NCBI GenBank assembly: GCA_903904275.1
Contig: CAIVBX010000069.1
Location: forward strand, 1 to 8,967
DNA length: 8,967 nucleotides
Direction of reading: 5' to 3'
DNA from: an uncultured Pseudomonadota bacterium
GTDB taxonomy: Bacteria > Pseudomonadota > Gammaproteobacteria > Methylococcales > Methylomonadaceae
In this document: positions 5,420 to 8,967 of the stretch, piece after piece
Position numbering within the stretch: the stretch's first letter is position 1
Layout of the letters: every line of letters starts with the position of its first letter
Notes under the pieces: generated by a model
What the model saw: only the letters and a program-made list of their open reading frames with translations
Told to the model about the DNA's origin: nothing
Database searches by the model: none
Made by a program: the position numbers and the translations under genes

Positions 5420-6673
5420 TTACTGTGACCGAACCCAATCACCAATTTTAATACCTAATTTTTTCGCAGAACCTTCGATGCTACCAATCGCATAACGTGG
5501 TGTCACACTTTGAATAGTTAATACATTAACAGGTTGTTTATCATTTGGAATAAAACTGCTACCACCATCTAAATTCAAGCTATCGCCGGCTGTTCCATAC
5601 ACAATCAATTGGTCACCTACATTCAATTTTTCTTGTGCGCCTGCATCAATAAAAACACGTTCGCCTTTAATATCAACAATGCGTGTTGAAAATGGATAAC
5701 AATTTAATGCTTGTTGAATGTCATTGCTGGCTTTGCTAATAATTTCAGTAATTTTTTGTCCCGTTTCAGTTGAACGAAAACCATCACTTCCCACAGCATA
5801 GCTCGCAGGAATCATCACATCACCTTCAGCTTTATCAACATAGCGTTTTTGTAACAGCAACGCACCAGTCATACCATCATGAACATAAACATCGATACCG
5901 ATATTGCGTTTTCCTGAAATGTGACGCGCCCAACTATTTGCAAAGGCTTCAATGCCACTACCACTCATATATTCATCAGAAGCAATTTTTAAATCACGAA
6001 TTACGCCAGATAACACAAATTGTGCGCCTGATTTGTTCGCTATTTGAATCACTTTTGAAACATGATAAGACGCATTTTCTTGTAACGCAGGAGCTAAATC
6101 AGGACGTGGATAAAGCGCGACATTCGTCGCATTGATTCCTATAAATTGATTCGATTCCATCAACAAATTATTAATTTCACGCGGAATGCCATTGTCTAAA
6201 TCATTAGTTTCATAATCACTGATTTGTTCTGCCGCTACACGCGGAAAAGCTGTAGCAATAATACGTTTACGATACGTTGGCTGACATATTCCTGTTGGCG
6301 ATAATTCCACCATCGCTTTAACGTGACAAATACCGTCTGTTTCCCATTCTTTAAGAACTTTGGTATTACTAACCGCTGCTGATGAACGCATTGTTGTGGA
6401 ATCAAGCTGCAAATTTTCATTCGTCATTGTCGATTGACTATGAACGGCAACAGACGATTGTTGTGATGCGACCTGAATAGCATCTTGTAAAGCCTGTTTT
6501 TTTGCCAATAACACCGCGCCATTATGAACGACGGCTTGTCCTTCAACTGTCACAATGTTCGATGCAATCGCCGTTGTCGCTGACGTTTCAACAGAATTTT
6601 GATTCGTTGCACAAGAAATCGTGCCGCATAAAACAACACTTAACGCCGTCAATTTAAATAAGCGCGTAGCCAT
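5420..6673 (-). CDS. flgT: FlgT-family flagellar assembly (H-ring) protein
   Basis: In Vibrio, FlgT forms the H ring around the flagellar basal body in the outer membrane/periplasm and helps stator assembly. This 417-residue product has the three expected parts. The N domain (about 41-123) has E-G-Q-A-V-V, A-x-x-Q-A-L-Q-D-A-I-Q and V-L-K-E-W-x-x-D-G-I-C-H-V. The middle domain is about 133-322. The C domain (about 326-417) is small and beta-rich, with V-F-I-D-A-G, L-N-V-G-D and I-G-D-W-V. It is somewhat longer than I recall for Vibrio FlgT. The signal region ends G-T-I-S-C21, a permissive lipobox, so it could be a lipoprotein. The start at 6673 lies three bases after the flgP-like stop, implying translational coupling, with TTGGAA upstream as ribosome site. 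No other flagellar gene is visible, so a non-flagellar envelope role remains possible. Confidence 0.75.
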   Translation of the reverse strand: MATRLFKLTALSVVLCGTISCATNQNSVETSATTAIASNIVTVEGQAVVHNGAVLLAKKQALQDAIQVASQQSSVAVHSQSTMTNENLQLDSTTMRSSAAVSNTKVLKEWETDGICHVKAMVELSPTGICQPTYRKRIIATAFPRVAAEQISDYETNDLDNGIPREINNLLMESNQFIGINATNVALYPRPDLAPALQENASYHVSKVIQIANKSGAQFVLSGVIRDLKIASDEYMSGSGIEAFANSWARHISGKRNIGIDVYVHDGMTGALLLQKRYVDKAEGDVMIPASYAVGSDGFRSTETGQKITEIISKASNDIQQALNCYPFSTRIVDIKGERVFIDAGAQEKLNVGDQLIVYGTAGDSLNLDGGSSFIPNDKQPVNVLTIQSVTPRYAIGSIEGSAKKLGIKIGDWVRSQ

Positions 6674-6676
6674 GAT

Positions 6677-7333
6677 TTATTCCAAAATTAAAGGACGATT
6701 AAAACCAGAAGTAACGGGATATTCATAACAGTCCATACTATTGCAATGTGCTGGTGTATTCACACTAGCAACAACATTTTCGACAGGTTTAACGCTAGGC
6801 GAAACACTTGAAAATGGGGTTAATAATTCTGAACCAGATGCAGCAGGCATGGGTTGTTGCAAACACGCATTGATAACGTCAGGTGAGCCATTCATACATT
6901 CATAAAAACGTGGTGTTAATTCAATTTCAACCACCGTTTCAAATGTATCATCACCTGCATATTTATCTGTGTTAATCGCAACAGTGCGTAATACTTTCGC
7001 GCCCCGCAAATACGCATCAACAAATGATTTATAACTATCGTGTGTCACAATCATGTTTTCAACGGTTGTTACGCCTGTTAATCGCAAACCATAAATTTGT
7101 TCGGATAAACTACGGTACGCATCTAATTTTGACGAACGCATCGACATCAATTTAATTTGTGAACGTGAGTAGCTGTCGCTTTTTTCAGCCGTTCCATAAC
7201 CTGTTGCGGTTAGTTTTTTAACAGGTTGCGGAAACGCATATTCATTTTCTGAATAGCTAGGAGAATGTGAACACGCTGATAATGTCGTCAATAAAGTCCC
7301 GATTAACAGCGGTTTAAAACTATGATGATTCAT
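6677..7333 (-). CDS. flgP: LPP20-family outer-membrane lipoprotein, FlgP-like
   Basis: This encodes 218 residues. FlgP-type LPP20 lipoproteins form outer-membrane disc structures around the flagellum in Vibrio and Campylobacter. The signal peptide ends in a clean lipobox L-S-A-C21. The LPP20-like domain spans about 40-145: T-A-T-G-Y-G-T-A, then A-Y-R-S-L-S-E-Q-I-Y-G-L, then V-E-I-E-L-T-P. The start is set by AAGGAG six bases upstream of the ATG at 7333; the in-frame extension to 7378 has no such site and would precede the signal peptide. The C-terminal 70 residues go beyond the compact family domain and carry four Cys (146, 157, 197, 202) and Pro/Ser-rich stretches. It is the first gene of a two-gene minus-strand operon with the flgT-like gene, supporting an envelope/flagellar role. 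The symbol is by family, not proven orthology. Confidence 0.65.
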   Translation of the reverse strand: MNHHSFKPLLIGTLLTTLSACSHSPSYSENEYAFPQPVKKLTATGYGTAEKSDSYSRSQIKLMSMRSSKLDAYRSLSEQIYGLRLTGVTTVENMIVTHDSYKSFVDAYLRGAKVLRTVAINTDKYAGDDTFETVVEIELTPRFYECMNGSPDVINACLQQPMPAASGSELLTPFSSVSPSVKPVENVVASVNTPAHCNSMDCYEYPVTSGFNRPLILE

Positions 7334-7472
7334 TGGAAGCTCCTTTGTTAGTAGTCGAATGTAACGGCAAAAAAACAAATTTCTTAAATTTTAGTTCATA
7401 CCACCGATTAAACCTCAAATTCCACAACGTGTAAAATGGCAACATGGATTTTCAACTCAAAATTAAACTTTT
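7334..7472. other. Divergent intergenic region between the flgP-like gene and cca
   Basis: These 139 bp must hold the promoters of both the minus-strand flgP-flgT pair and cca. I see TAAAAT at 7432-7437 as a possible -10 for cca, and TG-G-TATGAA on the minus strand near 7397-7405 as a possible extended -10 for flgP. Neither has a convincing -35 at standard spacing. No sigma-28 or sigma-54 flagellar promoter consensus was found on the minus strand. Confidence 0.3.
7340..7345 (-). promoter_or_regulatory. Ribosome binding site that sets the FlgP-like start
   Basis: On the minus strand AAGGAG is followed by six bases and then the ATG at 7333-7331. It favours this start over the upstream in-frame ATG at 7378, giving a normal lipoprotein signal peptide. 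Confidence 0.8.
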
Positions 7473-8702
7473 ATGAAAGCATATCTAGTTGGCGGCGCAG
7501 TCCGCGATAAATTATTAAATCGGCGTGTGACAGAAAAAGATTGGGTCGTTTTAGGTGAAACGCCTGAATCGATGTTAAAACGTGGATTTCGAGCCGTTGG
7601 TAAAGATTTTCCTGTTTTTTTACATCCTGAAACCAATGAAGAATATGCCTTAGCTCGAACAGAACGAAAAACGGCAAAAGGTTATAAAGGTTTCAACGTT
7701 GATGCGTCACCAAATGTCACATTGGAACAGGATTTGTTGCGCCGCGATTTAACGATTAACGCGATGGCAATGACAGAAAACGGTGATTTAATCGACCCTT
7801 ACGGTGGAAAACGTGATTTAAAAAATCGACTTTTTCGTCATGTTTCGTCTGCTTTTTCCGAAGACCCCGTCCGCATTTTGCGACTTGCGCGATTTGCAGC
7901 GCGTTATGCTCATCTCGGTTTTACAATTGCAGATGAAACGCAAAATTTAATGCGTCAAATGGTTAACGATGGTGAAGTGGATGCACTTGTGCCAGAACGA
8001 ATTTGGGCTGAAACGGTGAAAGCATTAAATGAAACAAAACCTTCTGCTTTTTTCTATACACTTAAACAATGTGATTCCTTAGCCCGAATTTTTCCTGAAA
8101 TTAATGCTCTTTTTGGCGTGCCACAACCCGCAAATTATCATCCTGAAGTTGATTGCGGCATTCACAGTCTAATGGCGTTAGACCAAGCCGCTGCATTATC
8201 TTCAAAATTAGAAGTACGTTTTGCCGCGTTAACACACGATTTAGGAAAGGCGATTTCACCAAAAGATAATTTGCCACATCATTATGGTCATGAATTAAAA
8301 GGCGTTCCGATTTTGGAAAAAATGTGTTCGCGTTTGCGTGTGCCGAATCATTTTAAAAATTTAGCATTACACGTCACGGAATATCACACCCATTGTCATA
8401 AAGTTCGAGAATTACGCGCGACAACATTAGTCGATTTATTACAAAAATTAGGCGCGTTTAAACCTGACAATCATTTAGACGATTTTATTTTAGCGTGTGA
8501 AGCCGATGCCCGAGGACGATTAGGACTTGAACATATCGCTTATTCGCAAGCGCATTTTTTAAAAAAAGTAGCAAAATACGCTGCGAATATCGATTCAGTT
8601 GATGTTTTAAATCGCGGTTTAGAAGGCAAAAAAATTGGTGAGGCAATTCGTCGATTGCGTGTTACCGCCGTGAATGAATTTTTAATACAATCAACTATTT
8701 AA
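7473..8702 (+). CDS. cca: CCA-adding enzyme (tRNA nucleotidyltransferase) with HD phosphohydrolase domain
   Basis: Adds or repairs the 3'-terminal CCA of tRNAs from CTP and ATP in the cytoplasm; HD-containing forms also have phosphatase/phosphodiesterase activity. It is 409 residues, close to E. coli Cca (412), and intact. Visible elements are: G-G-A-V-R-D at 7-12; the metal-binding segment E21-K22-D23-W (E. coli has D21-x-D23); D-F-P-V-F-L-H-P and E-E-Y-A-L-A-R-T-E-R-K; the R90-R91-D92-L-T-I-N-A nucleotide motif; E-D-P-V-R-I-L-R-L-A-R-F-A-A-R in the neck; and H255-D256-L-G-K, the HD pair at the E. coli positions. The first metal Asp is Glu here, which I also recall from Acinetobacter-type enzymes. 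No Shine-Dalgarno is evident before the ATG at 7473; the leader is AT-rich. It is divergent from the flgP-like gene, and its stop overlaps the convergent neighbour. Confidence 0.95.
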   Translation: MKAYLVGGAVRDKLLNRRVTEKDWVVLGETPESMLKRGFRAVGKDFPVFLHPETNEEYALARTERKTAKGYKGFNVDASPNVTLEQDLLRRDLTINAMAMTENGDLIDPYGGKRDLKNRLFRHVSSAFSEDPVRILRLARFAARYAHLGFTIADETQNLMRQMVNDGEVDALVPERIWAETVKALNETKPSAFFYTLKQCDSLARIFPEINALFGVPQPANYHPEVDCGIHSLMALDQAAALSSKLEVRFAALTHDLGKAISPKDNLPHHYGHELKGVPILEKMCSRLRVPNHFKNLALHVTEYHTHCHKVRELRATTLVDLLQKLGAFKPDNHLDDFILACEADARGRLGLEHIAYSQAHFLKKVAKYAANIDSVDVLNRGLEGKKIGEAIRRLRVTAVNEFLIQSTI

Positions 8703-8967
8703 ATGTCAAAATCGCCTGTTCTTTAAAATTTTCTAAATCATAAATACTGACTTGATTATGAGAAAGTGTGTACAAATTGTTTTCAATTCGCAACATTCTA
8801 TCCACAAACAAATTGGATGCGTCTATGTCCCAATAATCATAACCATAATCTGTTTTGATTGGCGTAACAGAAGCAGGAATTTGTGATAATTTCGCTTTTA
8901 AATTAAAGCCTTTTTCAGGTGTCACTTCATAAATATATGCGCCTTGCCAAACTGCCGAACCATAAGC
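8695..8967 (-). CDS. C-terminal end of a secreted beta-propeller protein (5' end outside window)
   Basis: The minus-strand frame is open from the right edge to a TAG at 8697-8695, giving the last 90 residues. The segment W-Q-G-A-Y-I-Y-E-V-T-P-E-K-G-F, then L-K-A-K-L-S-Q-I, and the end V-D-R-M-L-R-I-E-N-N-L-Y-T-L-S...V-S-I-Y-D-L matches my recollection of the last blade of the Beta_propel family (PF09826). These are secreted proteins with a C-terminal WD40-like propeller, often ending R-S-L-Y-I-G-D-x-L-Y-T-V-S...A-x-D-L. The GTG at 8925 is internal, because homologous residues continue before it to the edge. Its stop overlaps the last 8 nt of cca tail to tail. Function is unknown; export is expected from the family, but the N-terminus is not visible. 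Confidence 0.6.
   Translation of the reverse strand, partial: AYGSAVWQGAYIYEVTPEKGFNLKAKLSQIPASVTPIKTDYGYDYWDIDASNLFVDRMLRIENNLYTLSHNQVSIYDLENFKEQAILTFK

Noticed and set aside
5770..6135. Plus-strand open frame rich in His, Gln and Ser
   Set aside because: It is the complement of the flgT-like gene; the composition is an artefact of reading that gene backwards, and it matches no family.

Overview
The window looks like an AT-rich gammaproteobacterial chromosome segment. Two things point there: a full-length bacterial CCA-adding enzyme with a C-terminal HD domain, of the E. coli/Neisseria/Acinetobacter type, and a FlgT-family gene next to an LPP20/FlgP-like lipoprotein gene, a pairing known from Vibrio and relatives. 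The large unsignalled Ig-domain protein resembles type I secretion (T1SS) substrates common in AT-rich aquatic gammaproteobacteria. I cannot fix the genus. I see no RNA genes, CRISPR arrays, insertion sequences or transposase genes.

Layout. (1) 1-779 is the 3' end of a gene for a repeat-rich protein, cut by the window edge. (2) 780-1029 is non-coding; it holds a 30-bp-spaced direct repeat and a sequence with sigma-54 promoter geometry. (3) 1030-2064 encodes a secreted protein whose predicted mature form starts with His. (4) 2065-2264 holds two consecutive stem-loops. (5) 2265-3083 and 3098-3496 encode two small secreted proteins built from one unnamed two-cysteine domain, present twice in the first and once in the second. 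(6) 3534-5360 encodes a 608-residue Ig-like surface or secreted protein without a signal peptide. Its C-terminal domain is a close paralogue of the one ending gene 1. (7) A bidirectional hairpin terminator at 5377-5407 separates it from a convergent minus-strand pair, flgT-like (5420-6673) and flgP/LPP20-like (6677-7333). (8) cca (7473-8702, plus strand) is divergent from that pair. (9) The 3' end of a minus-strand beta-propeller protein gene (8695 to the right edge) overlaps the cca stop tail to tail.

How it fits together. The left 5.4 kb is an all-plus-strand block of exported proteins: two paralogous T1SS-like proteins bracket three Sec-exported small proteins. Two of those three are predicted to start with histidine after signal cleavage, as do CopC- and YcnI-type copper proteins. 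This bracketed cluster, with its candidate sigma-54 promoter and unnamed domain, is the least explained part of the window; any role in copper handling or at the cell surface is inference. The right part is conventional: an outer-membrane flagellar accessory pair, tRNA 3'-end maturation and a secreted beta-propeller protein.
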